Of a stretch of DNA of 64,000 nucleotides, positions 7,371 through 17,119 are shown piece after piece. A program made the position numbers and the translations under genes. Origin of the DNA: Polyangia bacterium (GTDB lineage: Bacteria > Myxococcota_A > Polyangia > Nannocystales > Nannocystaceae); assembly GCA_030429545.1 (NCBI GenBank), contig JAUIFF010000003.1:62001-126000 (forward strand), in the 5' to 3' direction. The notes under the pieces are model-generated. The model was not told the DNA's origin and made no database searches. It saw nothing but the letters and a program-made list of their open reading frames with translations. Each line of letters begins with the position of its first letter. Positions within the stretch are counted from its first letter, which is position 1.

Positions 7371-9248
7371 CTAGCCAAAACTGTGGTTGGACAGGTCAAA
7401 TCGAAACACAGGTATCGCGCCCTGCTTCCAACCTGGCTCAAACATCAGGTTTTTGACGCTCAGGCCACGTGCCTCGCTGACCTCAAAGGCGGCATCAAAG
7501 ACTGCCTGTGTGCACACGACCTGATGCGCACCCACGAGGGACTGCAGCTTGGCCGCGAGATTGACGGTTCGGCCAAAATAGTCGATGCCGGCGTTGAGGT
7601 TGACGGCAATACACGGCCCGTGGTGCAGACTGGCTCGCAGGCGAATGGGAGAATCTTCGCGCTCGGGGCCAAAGGCAGCAATCAACTCTAATGCACATGC
7701 AAGTCCATCGCGGGGGTTGCCAAAAGCCGCCATCGCCGCATCGCCAATGGTCTTGACGACCGCGCCGCCATGGGCCCGCACAAGCGCGTAGATCTCAACA
7801 AAATGATTGCGGACAGCGGCAAAAGCATCGGCATCCCCAGCCCGCTCATAGAACGCGGTCGAGCCGACGATGTCGGTAAATACAATCGTCTGCATCCCGA
7901 TTTCGAGCTGCATGTTGATGGCCAAGGCCTGCTCGCTAAAGAGTTCGCGAAAGCTCTGGTTCGAGAACAGGTCGACTGGCCGCAATGCGTCCTGGTCGAT
8001 GCTGTGCTGCTCTATCACAAAGGTTTCGCAGGACTCCCCAGAATTGTGGAGTTCGAGGGTGCCCGTTGCCGACAGCACTTCGCCGTCGGGCCCCAAACTC
8101 GATGTCCATACAACATGATCGAGCCCATCGTCGCCAACCGTCAACAGCTGGTAGCCCATCTCCCCACGCAGGCGCAATCGCACGGGCGCCTCCGGCAACG
8201 CCGGCATAACGGTTGTTCGCTGGCCTGGGTCCACTTGCTTTTGCAACAAAATGTGGGGCTTGGCCGCCGGCTCGGCGCTGCAATAAAGTCGCTTGTCGAC
8301 AACCCTGATCGACTCGTGAATTGTAAAAATGACTTCGATCGAATCGGGACCGGTGGCATGAAACTCGATCCCACAGGGGTCGCACGAAGCCCGCTCCGGT
8401 AAATCTCCAAGGTGTGCGAGGGCTTCGCGGGCGCCCCGACAGTGGGGACAAATCACATCCCAGCTCAGGCGCAGCACACCGGCCTTGGTCGCAGCCAGGC
8501 AAATATCGACGAGAGTGCCCACCTCAACGTCCCACTTACGTGCAAGTACACGAACTCGGATCCGCTCGACCTCGGCATCGGATCCGCGGCGAATCCAGGC
8601 GAACAGGCGGTCGACAACCTCCTGGTCGAGGTCGGTTTGCCGCAATTCGGCCCGCGCTCTTGCGAGCCGGGGCTTGGCCTCGGCTGACAACTCCGTCAAC
8701 CCGACCACCTCGCCGGGCAACCGCTTCTCACGGACCAGCCGGCGCAGTTCTTCAGCAGCCTGGGCATGTCGCTTTGAAATCATGCGCTCCGACAGCCATA
8801 CCGCCACACGCCCCTGGGCCCCGCGCCCGATCATGCCAAAATGTATGTACACACGTGTGCGACCGGCGGGCAGCTCCTGCAACAGGTAGCGCACCCGGTT
8901 GTACAGCATTGGACCTCGGCTATAGACGCGAACAAACCGAAACCCGCGGCCAAACTCCCATTCCCACGGCAGCTCTTCCCACTCGTTGACAACCCCGGCC
9001 GTGGAGCTCTTGCCAAACCTCCGGCCATCGCGTTCTTCAAACGTCATGGTCGGCATCCGCATGAGCCCGCTAAACGCCGAGGTGTCGGCTAGGTAGGGCC
9101 ACAACTCCTCCGGCGTGCAATCGAACTCGTAGCAGTACAACTGATCAACCGGCTTGCCCTGGGCACGCCAAGCCTCGGGCCATGGGTCTTTGACGAGCAG
9201 ATCGTCAACTGTCCATACGGGCACGTTTTCGCTTACCGACACATTCAT
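7371..9248 (-). CDS. class III adenylate cyclase with DUF5939/SRPBCC-like sensor region
   Basis: 625 residues, no membrane helix. The N-terminal ~200 residues resemble a START/SRPBCC fold (EFDCTPEELWPYLADTSAF), as found in DUF5939-type cyclases. A middle region carries a CPHC...CDPC zinc-ribbon-like pair of Cys motifs. The last ~170 residues are a class III catalytic domain: FTDIVGST (first metal Asp), VVKTIGDAAMAAF (adenine-selecting Lys, second metal Asp) and DYFGRTVNLAAKL. The Lys/Asp pair predicts ATP rather than GTP as substrate. The usual transition-state Arg of NxxxR is Lys here. The product would be cAMP, with ligand control through the N-terminal pocket an inference. Confidence 0.88.
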   Translation of the reverse strand: MNVSVSENVPVWTVDDLLVKDPWPEAWRAQGKPVDQLYCYEFDCTPEELWPYLADTSAFSGLMRMPTMTFEERDGRRFGKSSTAGVVNEWEELPWEWEFGRGFRFVRVYSRGPMLYNRVRYLLQELPAGRTRVYIHFGMIGRGAQGRVAVWLSERMISKRHAQAAEELRRLVREKRLPGEVVGLTELSAEAKPRLARARAELRQTDLDQEVVDRLFAWIRRGSDAEVERIRVRVLARKWDVEVGTLVDICLAATKAGVLRLSWDVICPHCRGAREALAHLGDLPERASCDPCGIEFHATGPDSIEVIFTIHESIRVVDKRLYCSAEPAAKPHILLQKQVDPGQRTTVMPALPEAPVRLRLRGEMGYQLLTVGDDGLDHVVWTSSLGPDGEVLSATGTLELHNSGESCETFVIEQHSIDQDALRPVDLFSNQSFRELFSEQALAINMQLEIGMQTIVFTDIVGSTAFYERAGDADAFAAVRNHFVEIYALVRAHGGAVVKTIGDAAMAAFGNPRDGLACALELIAAFGPEREDSPIRLRASLHHGPCIAVNLNAGIDYFGRTVNLAAKLQSLVGAHQVVCTQAVFDAAFEVSEARGLSVKNLMFEPGWKQGAIPVFRFDLSNHSFG

Positions 9249-9325
9249 GTGCGACCGATATCCTACCGGTTCGGCCCCACCCTGTCCCGGTGGTCATGCC
9301 TGCTCGTATGCGAGCAAACGTGGTC

Positions 9326-11965
9326 TCACGCCAGGGCGCGCGACACGATTTCGTAAACATCTCGCGACAATCCATCGTGGCCGACAATGCGCTCGAGCTC
9401 GGCCTGCATCCGTGCCCGCCGGACCGGCTCAAACCGTTTCCAATGGTTGAACGAGCGGACGATCCGCGCAGCAACCGAGGGGTTGATGGCATCCAACGCG
9501 AGGATCTGATCGGCGAGAAGTGTATATGCAGCCCCGTCGGCCCGGTGAAACCGAACCTGGTTCGTCGCGCTAAACACCCCCAACAGCGAGCGGGCACGAT
9601 TGGGATTTTTGAGGGTGAAGTCGGGGTGCTGCAACAACGCGCGCACGTTGTCGAGGGTCGAGGGAAGCTGCGAGCTGGCCTGGATGGCAAACCATTTGTC
9701 GATCACCAACGGATGCTTGTGCCAACGGGCGTGAAACGCCTGGAGGGCCTGCTCGCGCTCCGGCGCATCGGTATTTGCAAGCACAACGAGTGCCGCCTGG
9801 GCATCGGTCATGTTGTTGGCGGCGGCGAGTTGGTCGGCAGCGAGTTTGGTGGTCTCGGGCTCACCTAGGCAGGCGAGATAGGCAAGCGCAGTATTTTTGA
9901 GACTACGGCGATCGACCGATACCGAATCGGCACGGTAGGGCCCACGGTCGTGGTGCTCGTGATAGCAGGCCCACAACGCATCGCGCAGCGAAGTGGCCAG
10001 GGTGCGGCGCATCGTCGTACGTGCTTGGTGGAGGCCATCGACATCAATCACGTTTTGACGTTGGGCGAGTTGTCGCTCGGCCGGCAGGGTCAGCGCCAGC
10101 GACTTGAGATAGCCGTCGAGTTCGCCATCGCCCAAGGTCTTTGCAAATGCATCGATAAACGCCGGGTCGACAACGAGCTGCTCACCGCGAGCGGCTGCGT
10201 CAGAAAGCTCGAGCAACAACCCGGTCGCCAGCGTCTGCCCGGCTTCCCACCGGTTAAACGCATCGCTGTCGTGGGCCATCAAAAAGCACAGCTGCTCGCG
10301 CGAGCGCTCGATCTCCAACTTGACCGGGGCCGAAAATCCGCGCAGCAGCGAGGGCACAGGCGGCTCACTGACATTCTCAAACGCAAACACCTCGCGCGCC
10401 TGCTTGAGGTGCACCACGGCCGTCGTTGGCCGCCCCTGGATTTTTGCCATGTTCAATGGGATGTCACTGCCATCGGCCCCCAACAGCCCCATGCGCACGG
10501 GTATATGCAAGGGTTTGTAATCAGCCGGCTCGACATTGTCGGGGGCACGCTGCTCCAAGGTCAACTCGTAGCGCTTGGCCGCGGCATCGTAGCGACCGCT
10601 GGCACGAACATTGGGGGTCCCTTTTTGCGAATACCAGCGGCCAAACTGCTCGAGGTCGGCGTTGTTGGCATCGGCCATGGCAGCCCGAAAATCATCGCAG
10701 GTCACGGCCTGACCGTCGTGGCGCTCAAAATAGAGGTCCATTCCCCGGCGAAAGCCATCGCGCCCAAGGATGGCCTCGTACATGCCGATGACCTCGGCAC
10801 CTTTTTCGTACACGGTCGCGGTGTAGAAGTTGTTCATCTCGATGTACGACTCCGGCCGGATCGGGTGGGCCATCGGGCCCGCATCCTCGGCAAACTGAGC
10901 CAGGCGGAGGCCACGAACGTCGCTTATCCGCTTGACTGCCTCTGAGGTCATGTCTGCGGTGAACCGACGGTCGCGGTAAACCGTGAGTCCCTCCTTCAGT
11001 GTGAGCTGAAACCAATCGCGGCAGGTCACCCGGTTGCCGGTCCAGTTGTGGAAGTACTCGTGGGCAATCACCGCTTCGATCGCCTCGTAGTCGTCGTCGG
11101 TCGCGGTCTGGGGCAGGGCCAGCACGTACTTGGCGTTGAACACGTTGAGCCCCTTGTTCTCCATGGCCCCCATGTTGAAGTCAGACACGGCGACGATCAT
11201 ATAGATGTCGAGGTCGTACTCGCGGCCAAACTGCTGCTCATCCCAGGCCATCGATTTTTGCAGCGAGCGCAGGGCGTGCTCGCAGGCATCGATATTTTGC
11301 GGCTCCACCCAAATCTCGAGGCGAACCTCTCGCCCCGACATTGTTGTAAATGCACCGGCATGGCAACGCAGGTCACCGGCCACCAGCGCAAACAGGTAGC
11401 TCGGTTTGGGGTGGGGATCGACCCAACGGACCCAGGTGAGCCCCTCCGCGGTTTGCCCCTTGGCTTCGAGGTTGCCGTTGGACAACATCACTGGGTAGCG
11501 CGAGGCATCCCCAACGATCGTCGTTGTGTACCTCGCCATCACGTCGGGGCGGTCCAAAAAGTAGGTAATCCGGCGAAAACCCTCGGCTTCGCATTGGGTG
11601 CAATATGTATCGTTTGAGCGGTACAGTCCCGAAAGGGCTGTGTTTTCCTGGGGCTTGATCCGGACCTTGGTCTTCAATGTACATGCATCCGGAATACCCG
11701 GCAGCACCAGGGCTTTGTCGTCCACCTGGTAACTGGCCGCGGTCAATCGCTTGCCATCCACACACACCTCGAGCAGTTCCATCTCCTCGCCCGTGAGGCG
11801 CAGGTCGCCAGCAGGCCCGGCCGGGTTGCGACGAATTGCCAGCGTGGCCTCGACAATGGTTGCTTCCTCACCCAACGTCACTCGAAGCTCGACCGTGTCG
11901 ATCAGGTGGGTCGGGGGCGTGTAGTCCTTGCGATAGATGGGGCGGCGTTGCTCAGCTTGGGTCAT
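9326..11965 (-). CDS. pepN: aminopeptidase N (M1 family)
   Basis: 879 residues, the length of the gammaproteobacterial-type PepN. The substrate-gating motif GAMENKG is followed by the zinc site HEYFHNWTGN...LKEGLTVYRD (HExxH plus Glu 18 residues on). The N-terminal beta-domain opens with KDYTPPTHLIDTVEL, typical of this PepN subgroup, and the C-terminal half is the all-helical domain. It removes N-terminal residues from cytosolic peptides. There is no signal peptide. It is divergent from the downstream plus-strand lipoprotein, sharing ~130 bases of promoter region. Confidence 0.95.
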   Translation of the reverse strand: MTQAEQRRPIYRKDYTPPTHLIDTVELRVTLGEEATIVEATLAIRRNPAGPAGDLRLTGEEMELLEVCVDGKRLTAASYQVDDKALVLPGIPDACTLKTKVRIKPQENTALSGLYRSNDTYCTQCEAEGFRRITYFLDRPDVMARYTTTIVGDASRYPVMLSNGNLEAKGQTAEGLTWVRWVDPHPKPSYLFALVAGDLRCHAGAFTTMSGREVRLEIWVEPQNIDACEHALRSLQKSMAWDEQQFGREYDLDIYMIVAVSDFNMGAMENKGLNVFNAKYVLALPQTATDDDYEAIEAVIAHEYFHNWTGNRVTCRDWFQLTLKEGLTVYRDRRFTADMTSEAVKRISDVRGLRLAQFAEDAGPMAHPIRPESYIEMNNFYTATVYEKGAEVIGMYEAILGRDGFRRGMDLYFERHDGQAVTCDDFRAAMADANNADLEQFGRWYSQKGTPNVRASGRYDAAAKRYELTLEQRAPDNVEPADYKPLHIPVRMGLLGADGSDIPLNMAKIQGRPTTAVVHLKQAREVFAFENVSEPPVPSLLRGFSAPVKLEIERSREQLCFLMAHDSDAFNRWEAGQTLATGLLLELSDAAARGEQLVVDPAFIDAFAKTLGDGELDGYLKSLALTLPAERQLAQRQNVIDVDGLHQARTTMRRTLATSLRDALWACYHEHHDRGPYRADSVSVDRRSLKNTALAYLACLGEPETTKLAADQLAAANNMTDAQAALVVLANTDAPEREQALQAFHARWHKHPLVIDKWFAIQASSQLPSTLDNVRALLQHPDFTLKNPNRARSLLGVFSATNQVRFHRADGAAYTLLADQILALDAINPSVAARIVRSFNHWKRFEPVRRARMQAELERIVGHDGLSRDVYEIVSRALA

Positions 11966-12094
11966 GGGATTGGGGGATCATATACCCAGCTGTCGTCGCA
12001 GTTGCCCACTACCACTCGTGGTTTTTCTCGCAGCCGCGCCTTCACAGCCCTCAATGCGCGCGTGGTTCCTGCGGAAGGCTGTTACCGTGGACCC

Positions 12095-13510
12095 ATGACC
12101 AGGTTGACTTGTACTGCACGTGGGCTGCTCCCCGCACTTTTTATAGCTCACCTCGCGGGCTGCGGCGGTGGCGAAGATGGCACGGAGACGGAGGCGACGA
12201 CCAACCCGACCAACCCGACCACCGAGGTTGCGACCACCGAAAACAATACGACCGATGAGACTGCCGGACCAAGTACCGGCGATGGCGATGGCGACGGTGA
12301 TGGTGACGGTGACGGTGATGGTGACGGTGATGGTGACGGTGACGGCGATGGTGATGGAGATGGCGACCTATTTCCCCCGTGCCCCTACGAAGCGGTCGAC
12401 GGCATGCCGCCCGTGACATGGGAACGCCTCGCAGGCGGCTTTGTTCGCCCCGTGTTTGTCGTTGGCCACCCACGCGAGCCCGACACGCTGTACATCACCG
12501 AGCAGACAGGTACCATCCGCATCCTGCAACCCGGCCAAGACGTCGCGCCTGCGGATGCCTTTTTGGACATCCCGGTAAGTCAGGGCCCTAACGAGATGGG
12601 TCTACTCGGCTTTGCCTTTCACCCGGATTTCCCCGACGACCCGCGGGTCTATGTCAACTACAACCCGCCGAGTAGCGACCGCACGATCGTCAGTGAATTC
12701 TCGCTCGACCCGATGGACGAAACCCAAGTCGACCCCGGCAGCGAGCGCGTGGTGCTGGAGTTTGACCAACCGTTTGGCAACCACAACGGCGGGATGATCG
12801 AGTTTGGCAGCGACGGATACTTGTATATCGGAACAGGTGATGGCGGCGATGCCAACGATCCGCTCAACGCCGGGCAAGACCCCAACACCCTGTTAGGCAA
12901 AATCCTGCGCATCGACATCACCCCCAACGGCGACCAACAATACACGGTGCCCGCCGACAACCCATTTGTAGATACACCGGGTACCCGGCCCGAAATCTGG
13001 GCGACCGGCCTGCGCAACCCGTGGCGGTTTTGCTTCGACCCGGTCACCGATGTGATGTATGCGGGCGATGTCGGCCAGGGCCAGTGGGAGGAGGTCTCTG
13101 TGATTGAAAAGGGCAAAAACTACGGTTGGAAGCCGATGGAGGGATTTCACTGTTTTGCCCAAAACGACTGCGACGACCAGGCCGGGCCAAATGCGGTCAA
13201 TGCCGATGGATATTCGATGCCGATCGCCGAGTACGATCACGGCGACATGGGTGGTAAATCGATCACCGGCGGCAATGTCTATCGCAGCTGTCAGGTGCCA
13301 GGCTGGCACGGCAAATACCTCTACGCCGACTTTGTCTCAAACCGGGTGTGGTGGCTCGACTGGAACGGCCAGGATGTCAACGTCGATATCCTCGGGTTTT
13401 CGGCCGGCGACAATCCGAGCAGTTTTGGGACCAACGCCTGGGGCGATGTCTACATGACCGTTTTCGGCGGACTCGGAGGAGGCGAAGTCTACCGCCTGGC
13501 ACCGGGTTAG
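12095..13510 (+). CDS. lipoprotein PQQ-type sugar dehydrogenase (GSDH fold)
   Basis: The ATG is chosen because a lipoprotein signal peptide starts there, ending in lipobox HLAGC. After a Thr/Asn-rich stretch comes a perfect (Gly-Asp)15 linker. The mature enzyme is a six-bladed propeller of the glucose/sorbosone dehydrogenase family, with LFVVGH-like blade 1, DVPVSQGPNEMGLLGFAFHP, NHNGGMIEFGSDGYLYIGTGD, ILRIDI, GLRNPWRFCFDP and GDVGQGQWEEV. These match the active-site and PQQ-binding blades of soluble glucose dehydrogenase and Hip-type proteins. It is probably a surface-anchored oxidoreductase acting on sugars or aldoses. The substrate is unknown. Confidence 0.85.
   Translation: MTRLTCTARGLLPALFIAHLAGCGGGEDGTETEATTNPTNPTTEVATTENNTTDETAGPSTGDGDGDGDGDGDGDGDGDGDGDGDGDGDGDLFPPCPYEAVDGMPPVTWERLAGGFVRPVFVVGHPREPDTLYITEQTGTIRILQPGQDVAPADAFLDIPVSQGPNEMGLLGFAFHPDFPDDPRVYVNYNPPSSDRTIVSEFSLDPMDETQVDPGSERVVLEFDQPFGNHNGGMIEFGSDGYLYIGTGDGGDANDPLNAGQDPNTLLGKILRIDITPNGDQQYTVPADNPFVDTPGTRPEIWATGLRNPWRFCFDPVTDVMYAGDVGQGQWEEVSVIEKGKNYGWKPMEGFHCFAQNDCDDQAGPNAVNADGYSMPIAEYDHGDMGGKSITGGNVYRSCQVPGWHGKYLYADFVSNRVWWLDWNGQDVNVDILGFSAGDNPSSFGTNAWGDVYMTVFGGLGGGEVYRLAPG
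12278..12367 (+). repeat. (Gly-Asp)15 coding microsatellite
   Basis: Fifteen GGY-GAY hexamers in a row with synonymous variation between GGC/GGT/GGA and GAT/GAC. It encodes the acidic linker between the lipid anchor and the propeller domain of the sugar dehydrogenase lipoprotein. Length change by slippage would remain in frame. Gly-Asp runs may also bind Ca2+, which is an inference. Confidence 0.9.
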
Positions 13511-13693
13511 TCCGAAGGCTCGGACGCTCGCCACCGCCTCGCGCAGTTGGTCTCCGCATGCGGAGCCGCCGGTCGAATCCGCGGCTCCCATGCACCCTGT
13601 GCCCTTGTTGAGCGGGATCCCGCGCCGACAGGTTGTGGGCTTCGACCAAGAATTTGAGCGACGATTACCGGTTTTTTTTGTTAGACAACGGGC

Positions 13694-15052
13694 GTGACGC
13701 AAACGCCATCGACACTCCCCATCACTTTAGTCGACGACCTCCAAGCGTGGCTCGAATCGCAACAGCCACGGGTTGCAAACTGGGTCAAGCAGGTCGATTT
13801 TCAGGCCAAGCCGGGCGACGTTTGTCCGATTCCCGGGGCCGATGGCACGATCGAACAGGTCCTCGCGGGCTGCCAGGACCGCGAAAATCCCTACCAGTAC
13901 GCGGCCCTACCCCAGCGTTTGCCACCCGGCGCCTATCACTTTGCAGATACACTCACCACCGCCCAGGCCAACGCCGCCGCGCTTGGCTGGTCGCTGGGCT
14001 CCTATGTCTTTCGCCGCTACGGGAAGTCGCAAACATTTGCCACCCTGCGCTGGCCCGAGGCCGCCGAGCAAGAGCGTGTACAAGCAATTGTCGACGGCGT
14101 GTACCTCGGCCGCGACCTCATCACCACCCCTGCCAACGACATGGGTCCGGCCCAGCTGGCCGAGGCTGCCGTGGCCCTGGCCGACAAACACGGGGCTGAG
14201 GTCTCACTGATTGTCGGCGACGACCTCCTCGCCCAAAACTACCCTGCCGTGCATGCTGTCGGGCGGGCTGCCGGCCCAGCTGCCGCCCCGCGATTGATCG
14301 ACCTGACCTGGGGGCAAGCTGACCATCCCAAGGTAACCCTGGTCGGCAAGGGTGTTTGCTTTGACTCCGGTGGCCTCGATATCAAAAGCGCCGCCGGTAT
14401 GTTGCTGATGAAAAAAGACATGGGTGGAGCTGCAACAGTGCTTGCCCTCGCCCAGATGGTGATGGCCGATCGCTTGCCCATCCGCTTGCGCGTGTTGATT
14501 CCGGCGGTCGAAAATAGCGTGTCGGGCAACGCCATGCGCCCACTCGATGTCCTCCAAACCCGCAAGGGCCTGACCGTGGAAGTTGGCAATACCGACGCAG
14601 AAGGCCGCCTGATTCTGTCCGACGCACTGGCCGAAGCCGACAGCGAAAAACCCGACCTGCTGATCGACTTTGCCACGCTCACGGGGGCAGCGCGGGTGGC
14701 CCTGGGCACCGAGCTTCCGGCCCTCTACGCCACCGATGATGAAGTTGCAGATGCAATTTTGTCGGCTGGCCTACAAGCCCACGACCCGTTGTGGCGGATG
14801 CCATTGCATACCCCATACCGCCGACATCTCGACAGCCAAGTCGCCGACATTCACAACATTTCCAAGGGCTCCTACGGCGGCTCGATTACAGCTGCGCTGT
14901 TCCTCAAGGAGTTTGTCACCCACACCACCGCGTGGGTCCACATCGACACGATGGCCTACAACCTCGACTCGCGCCCGGGCAAACCTGCAGGTGGGGAGCC
15001 AATCGGAGCCCGGGCCCTCGCCGCGATGCTCCGCGCCCGCTATCGCAAGTAG
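13694..15052 (+). CDS. leucyl aminopeptidase (M17 family)
   Basis: 452 residues. The two-metal M17 catalytic core is clear: LVGKGVCFDSGGLDIK (metal and catalytic Lys), MKKDMGGAATVL, and the signature NTDAEGRLILSDAL with the Asp/Glu ligands and catalytic Arg. The N-terminal domain is divergent from classical PepA but of normal length. Substrates should be N-terminal residues of cytosolic peptides. GTG start, with the first structured segment soon after. It stands alone on the plus strand between the sugar dehydrogenase and the P450. Confidence 0.92.
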   Translation: MTQTPSTLPITLVDDLQAWLESQQPRVANWVKQVDFQAKPGDVCPIPGADGTIEQVLAGCQDRENPYQYAALPQRLPPGAYHFADTLTTAQANAAALGWSLGSYVFRRYGKSQTFATLRWPEAAEQERVQAIVDGVYLGRDLITTPANDMGPAQLAEAAVALADKHGAEVSLIVGDDLLAQNYPAVHAVGRAAGPAAAPRLIDLTWGQADHPKVTLVGKGVCFDSGGLDIKSAAGMLLMKKDMGGAATVLALAQMVMADRLPIRLRVLIPAVENSVSGNAMRPLDVLQTRKGLTVEVGNTDAEGRLILSDALAEADSEKPDLLIDFATLTGAARVALGTELPALYATDDEVADAILSAGLQAHDPLWRMPLHTPYRRHLDSQVADIHNISKGSYGGSITAALFLKEFVTHTTAWVHIDTMAYNLDSRPGKPAGGEPIGARALAAMLRARYRK

Positions 15053-15187
15053 CGGGTTTTCCTGCCAACAAATGGTCTATCGCGACAATCCTACGACCAG
15101 ACAACAACGCACGATTGCGCTGACAACCTGACGCAGGCACGAGTTTTTACCGGCACGGGTCCAAGAATCCGGCATACTCCGCAGAGT

Positions 15188-16504
15188 ATGGGCAAATTAC
15201 CTCCTGGACCCCGTGGCCGCCTGCTAACAACCTACCGCTGTCTCGCCAAGCCTTTTGAGTTTATGCCCAAATGGCTGGCGCAATATGGCGACCCGTTTTT
15301 GGTCTCTGCGGTCAACGGCAAGGTCGCTGTCACCGGTGATCCCAAACTCATTCGCCAGATTTTTTCGGCCAACCCCAACAACTTCGACCCGTTCGCCCCC
15401 GAAGCCACCGCACCGCTTGTCGGCCCAAAATCTGTGTTTTTGCTGACAGGCGACGAGCACAAGCGCGAGCGCAAGCTGTTGATGCCGCCATTTCACGGCG
15501 AGCGCATGCGGGCGTACGGCGATATTATTGTCAATACAACAAAGTCTCATCTGCAACAGGCCTGCGATGGCAAGCCCATCAAGGCCATCGACATCACCCA
15601 GGCGATTTCCCTAGAGGTCATCATTCGGGCGGTGTTTGGCGTGCAAGACGACGTGCTTGCCGATTCGTTTGCCGAGGCTGTACGGCGGCTGACCGGTTCT
15701 GTCAGCCCGCTGTTTATTTTTGCCCCGTTTATGCAGCGTCGTTTTTTTGGCATCGGCCCCTACGACCGATACCTCGCTGCTTACGACCACCTCGACAAAT
15801 TGTTGCAGCAACAAATCGAGCGTACCCGCGAAAATCCCGGCGAGGACATTTTGAGCCTGCTGCTCAGTGCTCGCTACGAAGACGACACGCCCATGCCCGA
15901 CAGCTCAATTCGCGACGAGCTGCGCACCCTGTTGTTTGCTGGCCACGAAAGCACGGCGCTGACGCTCGCGTGGCTGGTCGACCTGACGCACCGGACACCT
16001 GGGGTGCTCGACAAGCTTCGCCACGAAATCGCCGAGCTTGGCGAGGCCCCGGCGCCCGACCAACTCGCCCGGCTTACCTACCTCGAAGCGGCCTGTAAAG
16101 AAGCCATGCGGATGTACCCGATCACCACCGAGGTCCTTCGCAGTTTGCGAGAGCCGATGGAGCTTGGCGGCTACACCATGCCCGCGGGGACAGCTGTTTC
16201 TCCAAGCATCTTGCTGGCGCACTACAGCGAAGACCTCTACCCGGAGCCCACGCGGTTTCGGCCCGAGCGATTTTTGGAGCGGCGCTATTCAGCCTTCGAG
16301 TTTTTACCGTTTGGCGGGGGTATGCGTCGCTGCATCGGGGCGGCGTTTGCCATGTATGAGCTCAAACTTGTAACAGCAACAATTCTGGCCAACTTCGACA
16401 TCGAACTCTGCGACGCCAATCCACCCAAGGCCATCCGTCGCAGCGTTACGTTGGCGCCCAAGGGCGGCGTCCCGATCCGCGTGAAACAGCGCAAAACCGG
16501 TTAG
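15188..16504 (+). CDS. cytochrome P450
   Basis: 438 residues, soluble, beginning with the proline-rich hinge LPPGPRG. The I-helix oxygen-activation motif is FAGHEST (~250), the K-helix ExxR is EAMR, the PERF motif is present as RPERFLERR, and the haem loop FGGGMRRCIGAAFA has the axial Cys near residue 382. Overall it resembles the CYP110/CYP4-like bacterial group that oxidises fatty acids, terpenes or similar hydrophobic substrates. No ferredoxin or reductase gene lies next to it, so electrons must come from elsewhere. The substrate cannot be told from sequence. Confidence 0.93.
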   Translation: MGKLPPGPRGRLLTTYRCLAKPFEFMPKWLAQYGDPFLVSAVNGKVAVTGDPKLIRQIFSANPNNFDPFAPEATAPLVGPKSVFLLTGDEHKRERKLLMPPFHGERMRAYGDIIVNTTKSHLQQACDGKPIKAIDITQAISLEVIIRAVFGVQDDVLADSFAEAVRRLTGSVSPLFIFAPFMQRRFFGIGPYDRYLAAYDHLDKLLQQQIERTRENPGEDILSLLLSARYEDDTPMPDSSIRDELRTLLFAGHESTALTLAWLVDLTHRTPGVLDKLRHEIAELGEAPAPDQLARLTYLEAACKEAMRMYPITTEVLRSLREPMELGGYTMPAGTAVSPSILLAHYSEDLYPEPTRFRPERFLERRYSAFEFLPFGGGMRRCIGAAFAMYELKLVTATILANFDIELCDANPPKAIRRSVTLAPKGGVPIRVKQRKTG

Positions 16505-16606
16505 CGACGGGTTCGATTCCCACCGAAATTAAGAACGTCTAAACAGCCATCGCTTGCCGAATTTTGTGGCTAGGCAACTCCGAGAGTCCGGTCTACACTG
16601 GTTTCG

Positions 16607-17056
16607 ATGGTTGGCCACGTTCTCCTCCTCGCGGCGTTGTTTGGGTCTAGTCCCACGGGCACGGGCCCTGCCCTGCCGCCGTCGGTCCATGAGAACCTCG
16701 CCGAGCCGCCACAGGATGTCCGGCTGCGATTTTGGCTGCTCGAGCAAAAAAACCAGGGCGCCCCGCTGCCCGTTTCGCAAGCACCTTCGAGTTGGAACCT
16801 TGGGCGCTGGTACGAAGTCCTCACAATCGGCAATCTGCCGGCGGGTACGCTGGCATTGGCGGGTACGGCCCAGCGCGGTGTCGCCGGGTGCGATGAGTTT
16901 GCCAATCCGTTTATGTGTCCGGCGGTTGCCTCGGTGACGATCGCTCCCCAGTTCAAGCCCAAAAACCGTAAACTCGCGGTGTTTACCGGGGTCTTGCTCA
17001 ATCTCGCAGCCGATGCCGTACGTTCGACTCTGCCGACGATCGGCATGCGTTGGTAA
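16607..17056 (+). CDS. hypothetical exported protein
   Basis: 149 residues, not recognised. The N-terminus (MVGHVLLLAALFGSSP) could be a short signal peptide. The rest is a small beta-rich domain with Trp-Asn-Leu-Gly-Arg-Trp and two Cys (GCDEF, FMCP) that could form a disulfide in the periplasm. Codon use is like that of the neighbours. It sits 102 bases after the P450 and 63 bases before the DUF1415 gene, so it may share a transcript with the latter. Confidence 0.6.
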   Translation: MVGHVLLLAALFGSSPTGTGPALPPSVHENLAEPPQDVRLRFWLLEQKNQGAPLPVSQAPSSWNLGRWYEVLTIGNLPAGTLALAGTAQRGVAGCDEFANPFMCPAVASVTIAPQFKPKNRKLAVFTGVLLNLAADAVRSTLPTIGMRW

Positions 17057-17119
17057 CCGAAAACCCCGTGCATCATCAACCATCACAGCACAGTACGCGG
17101 GGGTGATACCCTCGCCGCG

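Noticed and set aside
16506..16526. GGGTTCGATTCCC, a tRNA T-arm-like sequence after the P450 gene
   Set aside because: The rest of a tRNA would have to lie inside the P450 coding end, and no acceptor or anticodon stems can be built.
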